Assembly (NCBI GenBank): GCA_963727045.1
Contig: CAVSES010000001.1
Span: 620,001-684,000 of the forward strand
Source: Bog-1198 sp963727045
GTDB taxonomy: Bacteria; Pseudomonadota; Gammaproteobacteria; Steroidobacterales; Steroidobacteraceae
Direction of reading: 5' to 3'
DNA: 64,000 bases
The notes under the pieces: generated by a model
What the model saw: only the letters and a program-made list of their open reading frames with translations
Databases searched by the model: none
What the model was told of the DNA's origin: nothing
Shown: positions 51,615 to 60,424 of the stretch, piece by piece
Position numbering within the stretch: position 1 is the stretch's first letter
How the letters are laid out: each line of letters starts with the position of its first letter
Translations under genes and position numbers: made by a program

Positions 51615-53567
51615 ATGCCTGTAATTACACTTCCGGACGGAAGCTCGAGACAATTCGACCGTGCGGTTTCCGTCGCGGATGTCGCCGCGAGCATCGGGCC
51701 GGGCCTGGCCAAGGCGGCGCTCGCCGGCAAGGTCGACGGGGTCCTGGTGGATACCTCCAAGCTGATCGAGCATGACGCCAATCTGACCATCGTGACCGAC
51801 AAGGACCCCGAGGGGCTCGACATCATCCGTCACTCCACCGCGCACCTGTTGGCGAATGCGGTGCAGGAGTTGTTTCCCGACGCCCAAGTCACCATCGGAC
51901 CGGTCATCGAGGACGGCTTTTACTATGACTTCGCCTACAAGAGACCGTTCTCGACCGAGGATTTGGCGGCGATCGAAAAACGCATGGCCGACATCGCCGC
52001 CAAGGACCTGAAGGTCCACCGGCGCGTGTTGCCGCGCGACGAGGCGGTGGCGCACTTCAAGAGAATCGGCGAGCACTACAAGGCCGAGATCATCGCCGCC
52101 ATTCCCGCCGGCGAGTCGATCAGCCTGTACGGACAGGGGGAATGGGAGGACCTGTGCCGCGGACCGCATGTGCCGAGCACCGGCAAGCTCAAGGCGTTCA
52201 AGCTGATGAAGGTGGCGGGTGCCTATTGGCGCGGCGACTCGCGCAACGAGATGCTGCAGCGGATCTACGGCACGGCTTGGGCCAACGACAAGCAGCTCAA
52301 GGAATACCTCACCCGGCTCGAGGAGGCGGAGAAGCGCGATCATCGCCGGATCGGCAAGGAACTGGATCTGTTTCATTTGCAGGAAGAGGCGCCGGGCGCC
52401 GTCTTCTGGCATCCCAAGGGTTGGGCGCTGTTCCAACAATTGATCGCGTACATGCGCGAACGTCAGAGCGCTGCCGGCTACCAAGAGGTCAACACCCCTG
52501 AAATCATGGACCGCGAGCTGTGGGTGAAATCGGGGCACATCGAGACCTTCGGCGAAAACATGTACATGACCCAGACGCCGGATGAACGCACATTTGCCAT
52601 CAAGCCCATGAATTGTCCGGGCCACATCCAAGTGTTCCGGCAGGGGCTGCGCAGCTATCGAGAGCTGCCGCTGCGACTGGCGGAGTTCGGCAAGGTGCAT
52701 CGCTACGAGCCGTCGGGTGCGTTGCACGGGCTCATGCGCGTGCGGGCATTTACTCAGGACGATGCTCATATTTTCTGCACCCCCGACCAGATCACTTCCG
52801 AGGCGGTCAAAGTCACGGAGTTGATCCTGGGCATTTACCGGGACTTCGGTTTCGATGATGTGCGGATCAAGTTCTCGGATCGTCCGGCGAAGCGAGTGGG
52901 GTCCGACGAAATTTGGGACAAGGCTGAGGCGGCGCTGCGCCAGGCGGCTGCGGCCGCCGGCATCGCAACGACGCTCAATCCCGGCGAGGGGGCGTTCTAC
53001 GGACCCAAGCTCGAGTTCGTGCTCCGGGATGCGATCGGACGGGATTGGCAGTGCGGCACCCTGCAGGTGGATTTTAATCTCCCAGGGCGCTTGGGCGCCG
53101 CCTACATCGCGGAGGACAGCCAGAAGCACACCCCGGTCATGCTGCACCGGGCCATGTTTGGATCCTTGGAGCGATTTATCGGGATTTTGATCGAACACCA
53201 CGCTGGGAAATTGCCCACCTGGCTGGCGCCCGTACAGGCCGTCGTCATGGGAATTACCGAAAGACAGGAGAAATACTGCCTGGAAGTTGCGGAAAACCTG
53301 AAAAATCAGGGGCTTCGGGTAGAAACGGACTTGAGGAATGAGAAGGTAGGCTTTAAAATCCGCGAGCATACAATTAAGCGTGTCCCTTTCCTCCTGGTCG
53401 CCGGCGACCGCGAGGTCGAGGGTCACACCCTGGCCGTACGCACGCGCGGTGGCAAAGACTTGGGTAGTTTGGGGCTGACGGAGCTCACTGCCTTGCTTTG
53501 CGACGAAGTCGCGAGCCGCGGCCGTCTTGTTTTGGAGGATCGCGTATCGCAACGTCGAAGCGCGTAA
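51615..53567 (+). CDS. thrS: Threonyl-tRNA synthetase
   Basis: A 650-residue class II synthetase. The TGS domain is at 1-60 (ITLPDGSSRQFDRAVSVADVAASI), the editing domain with HSTAHLLANAVQELFP at about 75, the catalytic core with motif 2 (MNCPGHIQVF and YRELPLRLAEFGKVHRYEPSG), zinc-site Cys and His residues and motif 3 (MLHRAMFGSLERFIGILIEHHAG), and the anticodon-binding domain at the end. Length is normal. The gene leads the thrS-infC-rpmI-rplT cluster; infC seems to begin inside its last 22 bp. Confidence 0.98.
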   Translation: MPVITLPDGSSRQFDRAVSVADVAASIGPGLAKAALAGKVDGVLVDTSKLIEHDANLTIVTDKDPEGLDIIRHSTAHLLANAVQELFPDAQVTIGPVIEDGFYYDFAYKRPFSTEDLAAIEKRMADIAAKDLKVHRRVLPRDEAVAHFKRIGEHYKAEIIAAIPAGESISLYGQGEWEDLCRGPHVPSTGKLKAFKLMKVAGAYWRGDSRNEMLQRIYGTAWANDKQLKEYLTRLEEAEKRDHRRIGKELDLFHLQEEAPGAVFWHPKGWALFQQLIAYMRERQSAAGYQEVNTPEIMDRELWVKSGHIETFGENMYMTQTPDERTFAIKPMNCPGHIQVFRQGLRSYRELPLRLAEFGKVHRYEPSGALHGLMRVRAFTQDDAHIFCTPDQITSEAVKVTELILGIYRDFGFDDVRIKFSDRPAKRVGSDEIWDKAEAALRQAAAAAGIATTLNPGEGAFYGPKLEFVLRDAIGRDWQCGTLQVDFNLPGRLGAAYIAEDSQKHTPVMLHRAMFGSLERFIGILIEHHAGKLPTWLAPVQAVVMGITERQEKYCLEVAENLKNQGLRVETDLRNEKVGFKIREHTIKRVPFLLVAGDREVEGHTLAVRTRGGKDLGSLGLTELTALLCDEVASRGRLVLEDRVSQRRSA

Positions 53568-54064
53568 GGCGCAATGAGGAGATCTCCGCACCGTCCGTGC
53601 GCGTGATCGCAGCGGATGGTAGTCAAGCAGGGGTCATGTCACGCGCAGAAGCGCTGCAGATGGCCAGCTCGCAAACACTGGACCTCGTGGAGGTCTCGCC
53701 GATGGCGGAGCCGCCGGTGGTTCGTGTCATGGATTTCGGCAAATTCTTGTTCGAACAAAACAAGAAGGCGCACGCGGCAAAGCGCAAGCAGAAGCAGATT
53801 CAGGTCAAAGAAGTGAAGTTTCGTCCCGGGACGGAAGAGGCGGACTACCAGGTCAAACTGCGTAGCATCATCCGCTTCCTGACCGAGGGCGATAAGGCCA
53901 AGGTGACGTTGCGTTACCGCGGCCGTGAGCTCGTGCATCAGGACATCGGCCGCCGTCTACTGACGCGGATTTCTGAGGATCTCGCCCCGTACTCGGTGGT
54001 GGAGCAGAACCCGCTGATGGAAGGCAAGCAGATGATCATGGTGTTCGGGCCCAAAAAGAAGTGA
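53546..54064 (+). CDS. infC: Translation initiation factor IF-3 with probable AUC start
   Basis: A 172-residue factor that binds the 30S subunit and discriminates initiator tRNA. N domain RVRRNEEISAPSVRVIAADG, linker with KRKQKQIQVKEVKF, C domain with FLTEGDKAKVTLRYRGRE. The ATC at 53546 lies 6 nt after TTGGAGGA, inside the end of thrS; rare AUU/AUC start codons are the known basis of IF-3 autoregulation. Upstream in-frame ATGs sit further inside thrS without a ribosome site. The protein begins ATSKRVRRNEE. Alternative: a GTG further in. Confidence 0.93.
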   Translation: MATSKRVRRNEEISAPSVRVIAADGSQAGVMSRAEALQMASSQTLDLVEVSPMAEPPVVRVMDFGKFLFEQNKKAHAAKRKQKQIQVKEVKFRPGTEEADYQVKLRSIIRFLTEGDKAKVTLRYRGRELVHQDIGRRLLTRISEDLAPYSVVEQNPLMEGKQMIMVFGPKKK

Positions 54065-54091
54065 GCGGCAGACCCTAAAGAAGTTTGTCGT

Positions 54092-54135
54092 CCCGCCTGC
54101 AGCGGCACCGTCAATGAATCGCGAGATTCGGCGGG
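54092..54135 (+). promoter_or_regulatory. Structured leader before rpmI-rplT
   Basis: A stem CCCGCC/GGCGGG (54092-54097 and 54130-54135) encloses a perfect GAATC-GCGA-GATTC hairpin (54115-54128), in the 108-bp gap before rpmI. In E. coli the L20 protein represses this operon by binding such a leader. The function here is inference. Confidence 0.4.
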
Positions 54136-54172
54136 GTGTTTGCGACCAGGGCCATAAAATCAGGAGTCGATC

Positions 54173-54367
54173 ATGCCCAAGTTGAAAACTAAGCGGGCTG
54201 CGGCGAAGCGTTTTCGCAAGACAGCGAATGGCTTCAAACGCGGTCAGTCCCACCGTCGTCATATCCTGACGAAAAAACCAAGCAAGCGTAAGCGCCAGTT
54301 GCGCCGCGAGATGCACGTCAGCGAGTCGGACGTGAAGCGCATCAAGCAATGTTTGCCGAACGCCTAG
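54173..54367 (+). CDS. rpmI: 50S ribosomal protein L35
   Basis: A 64-residue basic ribosomal protein. MPKLKTKRAAAKRFRKTANG and KRGQSHRRHILTKK are family hallmarks, and the end KRIKQCLPN is typical. AGGAGTC precedes the ATG. It is between infC and rplT, 16 bp before rplT. Confidence 0.97.
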   Translation: MPKLKTKRAAAKRFRKTANGFKRGQSHRRHILTKKPSKRKRQLRREMHVSESDVKRIKQCLPNA

Positions 54368-54383
54368 AGTCAGGAGATAGCAC

Positions 54384-54743
54384 ATGGCACGAGTAAAACG
54401 CGGCGTCGTCGCAGGTCGACGGCACAAGAAAATTCTCAAGAAAGCGAAGGGCTATTTCAATGCCCGGCGCAAGGTCTTCCGCACCGCCAAGCAGGCGGTC
54501 ATCAAGGCCGGACAGTACGCCTATCGCGGTCGGCGCGAGAAGAAGCGCGAGTTCCGCGCGCTGTGGATCACGCGCATCAATGCGGCTTCGCGTCTGTGCG
54601 GGATGACCTACAGCACGTTGATCGACGGGCTGAACAAGGCGGGTCTCGCCATCGACCGCAAGGTGCTCGCCGACCTCGCGGTGCATGACATGCCGGCATT
54701 CACGGCAATCGCAGAAAAAGCCAAGGCAAGCCTCGCGGCCTGA
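54384..54743 (+). CDS. rplT: 50S ribosomal protein L20
   Basis: A 119-residue 23S-binding protein needed early in large-subunit assembly and as a repressor of its operon. The start ARVKRGVVAGRRHKKILKKAKG and AGQYAYRGRREKKREFRALWITRIN are conserved. AGGAGATA precedes the ATG. pheS starts 4 bp after the stop, so there is no room for the pheM leader-peptide attenuator known in E. coli. Confidence 0.98.
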   Translation: MARVKRGVVAGRRHKKILKKAKGYFNARRKVFRTAKQAVIKAGQYAYRGRREKKREFRALWITRINAASRLCGMTYSTLIDGLNKAGLAIDRKVLADLAVHDMPAFTAIAEKAKASLAA

Positions 54744-54747
54744 AGCC

Positions 54748-55767
54748 GTGGCGGCCCCCCTCAACGAACTCGTCGAGCAGGCGCTCGCAGACTTGGATAA
54801 GTCTGCGACGCTTGCGGCTCTCGACGAAGTACGCGTGCGCGTCTTGGGCAAGAAGGGGCTGCTCACCGAACAGCTCAAGGGGCTGGGAAAGCTGTCCGCC
54901 GCCGAGCGTCCTGCCGCGGGTCAGCAGATCAACGATGCGAAGGCATCGATCCAGAACGCGCTCGAGATGCATCGCATCCGCCTCGAGCAGGCGGCGCTTG
55001 AGAAGGACCTTGCGAAGGGCGCCATCGATGTGACGTTGCCGGGACGCGGGCAGGAGCCGGGCGGCCTGCACCCGGTCACTCGCACCCGTTTGCGGGTCGA
55101 ACGCATCTTCGCCCAGGCGGGATTCCAGGTGGCATCGGGCCCCGAGGTGGAGGACGATTTCCACAATTTCGAAGCGCTCAACATTCCAAAGAATCATCCG
55201 GCTCGCGCGATGCACGATACGTTTTACTTTCCCGACGGACGGCTTTTGCGCACCCATACTTCACCCGTGCAGATTCGCAGCATGCGAGCGCAGCGACCGC
55301 CGCTGGCGGTGATCGCGCCCGGGCGCGTGTACCGCGTGGATTCGGACATGACGCACACACCCATGTTCCATCAAGTGGAGGGCATGGTCGTGGGTGAGAA
55401 CGTGAGCTTCGCCAACTTGAAGGCGATGCTGCACACCTTCGTGGAGCGCTTTTTTGAGCGGTCGTTGGCAATGCGTTTGCGGCCGTCGTATTTCCCCTTC
55501 ACGGAGCCTTCGGCGGAAGCCGACATCGAGTGCGTGTTTTGCGACGGCAAGGGTTGCCGCGTGTGCAAACAAACCGGGTGGCTCGAGATCCTGGGGTGCG
55601 GAATGATTCATCCCAATGTGCTGGCGGCGGCGGGCATCGACAGCGAACAGTGGCAGGGATATGCCTTCGGCATGGGCATCGACCGGCTTGCGATGCTGCG
55701 CTACGGCGTGGACGATCTGCGGCTGTTTTTCGAGAACGACTTGCGGTTCCTGAAGCAGTTCCCGTGA
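54748..55767 (+). CDS. pheS: Phenylalanyl-tRNA synthetase alpha subunit
   Basis: The 339-residue catalytic alpha subunit of the (alpha-beta)2 enzyme. The N-terminal coiled coil (about 1-90) is followed by the class II core: HPVTRTRLRVERIFAQAGF, FYFPDGRLLRTHTSPVQIR (motif region), GRVYRVDSDMTHTPMFHQVEG (motif 2) and GMGIDRLAMLRYGVDDLR (motif 3). It begins at GTG 4 bp after rplT, as the frame upstream overlaps rplT. Its stop overlaps the pheT start in GTGA. Confidence 0.97.
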   Translation: MAAPLNELVEQALADLDKSATLAALDEVRVRVLGKKGLLTEQLKGLGKLSAAERPAAGQQINDAKASIQNALEMHRIRLEQAALEKDLAKGAIDVTLPGRGQEPGGLHPVTRTRLRVERIFAQAGFQVASGPEVEDDFHNFEALNIPKNHPARAMHDTFYFPDGRLLRTHTSPVQIRSMRAQRPPLAVIAPGRVYRVDSDMTHTPMFHQVEGMVVGENVSFANLKAMLHTFVERFFERSLAMRLRPSYFPFTEPSAEADIECVFCDGKGCRVCKQTGWLEILGCGMIHPNVLAAAGIDSEQWQGYAFGMGIDRLAMLRYGVDDLRLFFENDLRFLKQFP

Positions 55768-58157
55768 AAGTCACCCACTCGTGGCTCAGGGAGTACGTGC
55801 CGCTTGCGGCGCCCGCGCGTGTTGCCGAACAACTCACGCTGGCCGGTCTGGAGGTGGAGTCGGTTGATCCGGTGGCGCCGCCCTTTTCGGGCGTCGTGGT
55901 GGGGTTGGTGCTCGAGGCGGGGCGTCATCCCGATGCGGAGAAACTCTCCCTTTGCCAGGTTACGACCGATGGCACGAACCGTCTGCAGATCATCTGCGGC
56001 GCGAAGAACGTGCGTGCAGGACTCAAAGTTGCCGTGGCGACGGTGGGCGCGCATCTTCCCAATGACGTGATCATCAAGCGAGCGAAGCTGCGCGGTCTCG
56101 AATCGAATGGCATGCTCTGCTCGGCGCGCGAGCTGAGGTTGGGCGAGGAGCACGAGGGGATCATGGAATTGGCCGATTCGCTGCCGCTCAATCAGGATTT
56201 GCGCGCGGCCCTCGACCTCGACGATGCAGTGCTGGAGGTGAACGCAACCCCCAATCGCGGCGATTGCATGAGCGTGTTCGGCATCGCACGCGATTATGCC
56301 GCGGCTCAGGAGCGGCGCTATTTGACCGCCCGCGCCGAGCCCGTGCCGGCGCGCGGCACGCATGTGTTTCCGGTGTCTCTCGAAGCGCCCGCCGCGTGTC
56401 CGGTCTTCGCAGCGCGGGTGATTCGCGGCGTCAGGCCGGGCGCGGTGTCGCCCCCATGGCTGCGCGAGCGTCTGCGCCGCATCGGCGTCAACAGCATATC
56501 GCCCATCGTCGATGTCACCAATTACGTGATGATGGATCTGGGCCAGCCCATGCATGCGTATGATCTTGCGCGGCTGAAAGAGGGAATTCGCGTCAGGGCG
56601 GCGAAGCCCGGCGAACGCCTGACGTTGTTGGACGACAAGGAATACGCACTCGATCCCGACAATGTGGTCATAGCCGATTCGAGCGGCGCGATCGGACTCG
56701 CCGGCGTCATGGGCGGCCGCGCAACGGCGATCTCCGATGCGACGAACGATGTGCTGTTGGAAGCGGCGCACTTTGCTCCCGAAGCGGTCGCGGGCCGCGC
56801 GCGGCGGCTTGGGCTGTTTACGGATGCCGCGCAACGATTCGAGCGCGGCGTCGATCCGAGCTTGCCGCCCCTTGCCATCGAGCGCGCAACCGCGCTCCTC
56901 GTGCAGATCGTCGGTGGAGAACCGGGACCGGTGCAGGTGACCCGCGCTCCCGCCGGCAGCGCGGACTCGGAGGAATGGGTGAACCTGCGCCGCGCGCGCC
57001 TTGCAAGAGTGCTCGGCGCAAGCGTGCCCGACGAGGATGTGCAGGCGTTGCTGCGCGCCGTGAGCGGACGCGTCGAAACTTCACCGAGCGGCTGGCGGGT
57101 GCGCAAGCCCCCACACCGCTTCGACATCCGGATCGAGGAGGATCTGATCGAGGAAGTGGCGCGTCTGCGCGGCTTCGACAGCATTGCCGAATGCCACGCG
57201 GTCGCTCCGCAGATCGCGGGGTCATCCACCGAGTCCCGAGTGGCGAGCGATCGGCTGTTGACGGCCATCGCCGACCGCGGCTACCGTGAAGTCATCACCT
57301 ACAGTTTCGTCGATCCCTCCCTGCAGCAGCAGTTGTTTCCGGATACTTTGAGTCTGCGGCTGGCAAACCCCATATCCGCAGACCTCGGCGACATGCGGGT
57401 GTCGCTGTGGACCGGCCTCGTGCAGACGTGCCGCGAGAACCTGCGGCGCCAGCAGACACGAGTGCGCTTGTTCGAACTCGGCAAGAAATTTCACGTGCGA
57501 AATGAAGAGCGCGGCGGCGAACTCGAGGAGATCGAAACGCTTGCTGGAATCGCGACCGGCGCGCGCTGGCCTGAACAGTGGGGCAGCGCGCGCGAGGCAC
57601 TTGATTTCTACGATGTGAAGGACGATCTGCTGAGCGTCTTGGCGCTCACGGGCGATGAGTCGTCGCTGCACTTTGAACCGGAAACACAGAGTTGCCTGCG
57701 CCCGGGGCGCAGTGCGCGCATCTATCGCGGATCGACCCCCGTGGGATGGCTGGGGGAACTTCACCCGCAGGTTGTCAAGGCCGTCAATTTGCCCACTACA
57801 GTGTTTCTGTTTGAGCTAGAAACAGAGAGAGCATTTGTATGCAAGCCATTACAATATAAGAAAATATCAAAATTCCCGACGGTGCGCCGCGACATAGCGA
57901 TCGTGATCGACGAAAGCGTGCCCCTCGCAGTTTTGCAGGAAAATGTTACTGTTAGCGCATCGGGCCTTTTGAGCGAATTGCGGGTATTCGATGTATATCG
58001 GGGACCAGGCGTAGAAACTGGACGAAAAAGTATCGCTTTAGGCTTGATTTTACAGGACTCTTCCCGCACTCTTACTGACGTTGACGCGGACGCCGTGGTG
58101 ACCGCAGTGGTCAAGCGGTTACGGGATGAATTGAGCGCCACAATAAGAGATCAATAA
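55764..58157 (+). CDS. pheT: Phenylalanyl-tRNA synthetase beta subunit
   Basis: The 797-residue beta subunit: a tRNA-binding EMAP-like domain near 40-150 (PDAEKLSLCQVTTDGT), B3/B4 editing region, B5 domain, and the C-terminal anticodon-binding FDX-ACB domain (YKKISKFPTVRRDIAIVID). It starts at GTG in the 4-bp overlap with pheS. The last 350 bp, from about 57790, are AT-rich and use unusual codons compared with the rest, though the protein stays normal; this may hold a promoter for ihfA. ihfA follows after 2 bp. Confidence 0.97.
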   Translation: MKVTHSWLREYVPLAAPARVAEQLTLAGLEVESVDPVAPPFSGVVVGLVLEAGRHPDAEKLSLCQVTTDGTNRLQIICGAKNVRAGLKVAVATVGAHLPNDVIIKRAKLRGLESNGMLCSARELRLGEEHEGIMELADSLPLNQDLRAALDLDDAVLEVNATPNRGDCMSVFGIARDYAAAQERRYLTARAEPVPARGTHVFPVSLEAPAACPVFAARVIRGVRPGAVSPPWLRERLRRIGVNSISPIVDVTNYVMMDLGQPMHAYDLARLKEGIRVRAAKPGERLTLLDDKEYALDPDNVVIADSSGAIGLAGVMGGRATAISDATNDVLLEAAHFAPEAVAGRARRLGLFTDAAQRFERGVDPSLPPLAIERATALLVQIVGGEPGPVQVTRAPAGSADSEEWVNLRRARLARVLGASVPDEDVQALLRAVSGRVETSPSGWRVRKPPHRFDIRIEEDLIEEVARLRGFDSIAECHAVAPQIAGSSTESRVASDRLLTAIADRGYREVITYSFVDPSLQQQLFPDTLSLRLANPISADLGDMRVSLWTGLVQTCRENLRRQQTRVRLFELGKKFHVRNEERGGELEEIETLAGIATGARWPEQWGSAREALDFYDVKDDLLSVLALTGDESSLHFEPETQSCLRPGRSARIYRGSTPVGWLGELHPQVVKAVNLPTTVFLFELETERAFVCKPLQYKKISKFPTVRRDIAIVIDESVPLAVLQENVTVSASGLLSELRVFDVYRGPGVETGRKSIALGLILQDSSRTLTDVDADAVVTAVVKRLRDELSATIRDQ

Positions 58158-58159
58158 GC

Positions 58160-58465
58160 ATGGCAGCCCTGACGAAGGCAGAGATGGCCGAGGCCCTATT
58201 TGATCAGCTGGGCCTGAACAAGCGGGAAGCGCGCGAACTCGTTGATCTATTCTTCGAGGAGATTCGGGCCGCGCTGTCGTCGGGCGAGCAGGTGAAGCTT
58301 TCCGGCTTCGGAAATTTCGATCTGCGGGACAAGAACCGCCGTCCAGGGCGAAATCCAAAAACCGGCGAAGAAATTCCCATCAGCGCCCGCCGCGTTGTTA
58401 CATTCCGTCCCGGCCAAAAACTAAAGGCCCGCGTCGAGGCGTATGCTGGAACCAAGCAACAATAG
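58160..58465 (+). CDS. ihfA: Integration host factor alpha subunit
   Basis: A 101-residue HU/IHF-fold subunit that pairs with IhfB (10316). ALTKAEMAEALFDQLGLNKREA is canonical for alpha, with GNFDLRDKNRRPGRNPKTGEEIPI (arm motif) and the Arg/Lys-rich end. It follows pheT by 2 bp, the standard position in gammaproteobacteria. merR starts within its last 23 bp. Confidence 0.97.
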   Translation: MAALTKAEMAEALFDQLGLNKREARELVDLFFEEIRAALSSGEQVKLSGFGNFDLRDKNRRPGRNPKTGEEIPISARRVVTFRPGQKLKARVEAYAGTKQQ

Positions 58466-58799
58466 CGAACTACCGCCGATCCCCGGAAAGCGGTATTTCA
58501 CGATCGGTGAAGTCAGCGACCTGTGCGGGGTAAAGCCGCATGTGCTGCGCTACTGGGAGCAGGAGTTCCCGCAGCTCAAGCCGGTCAAGCGGCGCGGCAA
58601 CCGACGCTATTACCAGCGCCAAGATGTGCTGATCATCCGTCAGATACGGAGTCTGCTGTATGAACAGGGATTTACCATCGGCGGAGCTCGAAACCGACTG
58701 ACCGGCGATGATGCCCAGGTGGATCTCAATCAGAGCCAGCAGCTCATTCATCAGATGCGGCTGGAATTGGAAGAGCTGATCAAAATTCTGCGCCGCTGA
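58443..58799 (+). CDS. MerR-family regulator downstream of ihfA
   Basis: A 118-residue MerR-type protein. The N-terminal winged helix is RYFTIGEVSDLCGVKPHVLRYWEQEFPQL with a second wing RRYYQRQDVLIIRQIRSLLYEQGFT, and a short helix (about 95-118) makes the dimer. There is no effector domain. It overlaps ihfA by 23 bp. This short MerR after ihfA is conserved in pseudomonads and relatives; function is not firmly known. Confidence 0.92.
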   Translation: MLEPSNNSELPPIPGKRYFTIGEVSDLCGVKPHVLRYWEQEFPQLKPVKRRGNRRYYQRQDVLIIRQIRSLLYEQGFTIGGARNRLTGDDAQVDLNQSQQLIHQMRLELEELIKILRR

Positions 58800-58852
58800 C
58801 TGCGGCACGCAAGCTCTCGAAGCCCAATTGGGCTATCATTCGGTCCCTCGGT

Positions 58853-58929
58853 CGGGGCGTGGCGCAGCCTGGTAGCGCACTTGCATGGGGTGCAAGGGGT
58901 CGCAAGTTCGAATCTTGTCGCCCCGACCA
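58853..58929 (+). tRNA. tRNA-Pro (GGG)
   Basis: A 77-nt cloverleaf with encoded CCA: acceptor CGGGGCG/CGCCCCG, D arm GCGC, anticodon stem-loop CTTGCATGGGGTGCAAG with GGG, T loop TTCGAAT. It follows the merR gene by 53 bp; a palindrome (AGCCCAATTGGGCT, 58821-58834) lies just upstream and may end merR transcription. Confidence 0.96.
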
Positions 58930-58949
58930 ATTAAAACAGAACGTTAAGA

Positions 58950-58969
58950 GAGCTGCCTTCGGGCGGCTC
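58950..58969 (+). terminator. Terminator hairpin after tRNA-Pro
   Basis: An 8-bp stem (GAGCTGCC / GGCGGCTC, one G-U) closed by a stable TTCG tetraloop lies 20 bp past the tRNA, followed by CTTCGTT. This is a typical intrinsic terminator shape with a weak U-run. Confidence 0.7.
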
Positions 58970-59012
58970 CTTCGTTGGGGACATCCCAGCCAGCGCGCCG
59001 CAACCGCGCGGG

Positions 59013-59444
59013 CTACGCGGCCGACGTCCCACGCCACCGGCCGTCAGCGAAACCCGCCAAGAGCTTTTTTGCGCGACTCGTATTGAGCTGGTGAAAACAA
59101 GATTTCCCCTGAAAGAAGTCGTTCGCACCGACGATTCCCGCCGATGTCACCGATGCGAAGCCCATTGACCAGTCGGCAAATGATCGACTGGCGATCGGCT
59201 CCCGGACGATCAACACAGTATTTTTGTGACGCTTGTCGCGCCCGATCCTTGCGTACAGTGAGTCGATCACTTCAGGGTTGCCTTCCAGCACCTGGAAGAA
59301 ACTTCCTTCTGAATGAAGCAAAATCCTGGTGACATCGAGCTGGGAATTCTTGACTCGCGCACTATCGAGAATGGCTCGGAGTTCCGGGTGATCCATTTGC
59401 GATACGGCAGCGCTTGCATAAATGAGATGACTTAGAGAATCCAT
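59013..59444 (-). CDS. BLUF-domain blue-light photoreceptor (single domain)
   Basis: A 143-residue protein made almost entirely of a BLUF (flavin-binding blue-light sensor) domain, about 1-100: SHLIYASAAV (active Tyr), VTRILLHSEGSFFQVLEGNPEVIDSLY (Gln of the FxQxLEG motif) and RSFADWSMGF (Trp/Met). A C-terminal tail of about 35 residues follows, including SRAKKLLAGFADGRW, possibly helices of dimerisation. No output domain is present; stand-alone BLUF proteins usually act through a partner. The ATG at 59444 fits the family start; one at 59462 is in frame. Neighbours give no clear partner. Confidence 0.87.
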   Translation of the reverse strand: MDSLSHLIYASAAVSQMDHPELRAILDSARVKNSQLDVTRILLHSEGSFFQVLEGNPEVIDSLYARIGRDKRHKNTVLIVREPIASRSFADWSMGFASVTSAGIVGANDFFQGKSCFHQLNTSRAKKLLAGFADGRWRGTSAA

Positions 59445-59676
59445 CAGGATTTCCGTCGGCATTGTTAGATGCGTGGGATGCAGGTGTATTCAAGTCGAGC
59501 ATGAGATCTTTAGGGTGTCACAGCAGAGGCTGAGAGGAGAATGGGGGCCCGGCGAAGCCAACATCTCCCACGACGACACTGTGGCCAATGAGCCGGTGGA
59601 GGGCGATTGCCTTCGCCAGGGCATTGGGATTTACAATAAGTGTTTGGGGCTTGGCCAAGGACTTCGAGGAAAAAAC

Positions 59677-60381
59677 ATGGCAATCAAACACAAGGTCGTA
59701 TCGGAAGAGGATTGGCTCAGGGCGCGCAAGAAGCTGCTGGCGAAGGAAAAGAAATTCCTGCGGATGCAGGATGCCCTGAGTGCTGAGCGGCGAAGCCTAC
59801 CGTGGGTCAAGGTTACCGAGTCGTACGTGTTCGAAGGCCCCGACGGCGAAATTACAATGGGAGATCTCTTTGACGGCCGCAGTCAACTGATCGTCTATCA
59901 CTTCATGTTCATGCCCAAGAATGAAGCGGGGTGCCCGCATTGTTCCTTGCGTGCGGACGGGTTCAACGGCATCAACGTGCACCTCAAGCACCGCGACGTG
60001 ACGATGGTCGCGATATCCCGCGCCCCCTACAAGAAGCTGGCAGCATACCGGCAACGGATGGGCTGGAGCTTTCCGTGGGTGTCATCCGGCGATTCCGATT
60101 TCAATTTCGACTTCAATGTGTCCTTCACGGCCGAGGCCATGGCGCAGGGCACCACGGTTTTCAACTATGAGAAGCAGTCGCCGGGCAACAGCGAGCGAGA
60201 GGGACACAGCGTGTTTGTGCGGGACGAACGGGGCCGCATCTTCCATACTTACTCGTGTTACTCGCGCGGGAACGAGCCGCTCAATGTTCACTATCACTAT
60301 TTGGACATGGTGCCGAAGGGTCGGGATGAGAATGGTCGTGGGCCATTCTGGGTGCGCAGACACGACGAGTACGATAAGTAG
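59677..60381 (+). CDS. DUF899 thioredoxin-like protein
   Basis: A 234-residue DUF899 (AhpC/thioredoxin-fold-like) protein. MAIKHKVVSEEDWLRARKKLLAKEKKF and the YHFMFMPKNEAGCPHCSLRADGFNG segment (CPHC motif near 88) are typical; GWSFPWVSSGDSDFNFDFNV follows. The ATG follows AGGA at 7 bp, chosen over an upstream frame of no similarity. Members are widespread in soil bacteria with no proven reaction; a redox or metal role for the CPHC pair is possible. Confidence 0.85.
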   Translation: MAIKHKVVSEEDWLRARKKLLAKEKKFLRMQDALSAERRSLPWVKVTESYVFEGPDGEITMGDLFDGRSQLIVYHFMFMPKNEAGCPHCSLRADGFNGINVHLKHRDVTMVAISRAPYKKLAAYRQRMGWSFPWVSSGDSDFNFDFNVSFTAEAMAQGTTVFNYEKQSPGNSEREGHSVFVRDERGRIFHTYSCYSRGNEPLNVHYHYLDMVPKGRDENGRGPFWVRRHDEYDK

Positions 60382-60424
60382 CGCTGGGCCGCAAAGCCGT
60401 CCGCGACTGGCGTGCGCAAATGCC

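Noticed and set aside
53498..53545. Canonical ATG start for infC at 53498
   Set aside because: No ribosome site there and the extra 16 residues are thrS-antiphase sequence unlike IF-3; the AUC site has a strong ribosome site.
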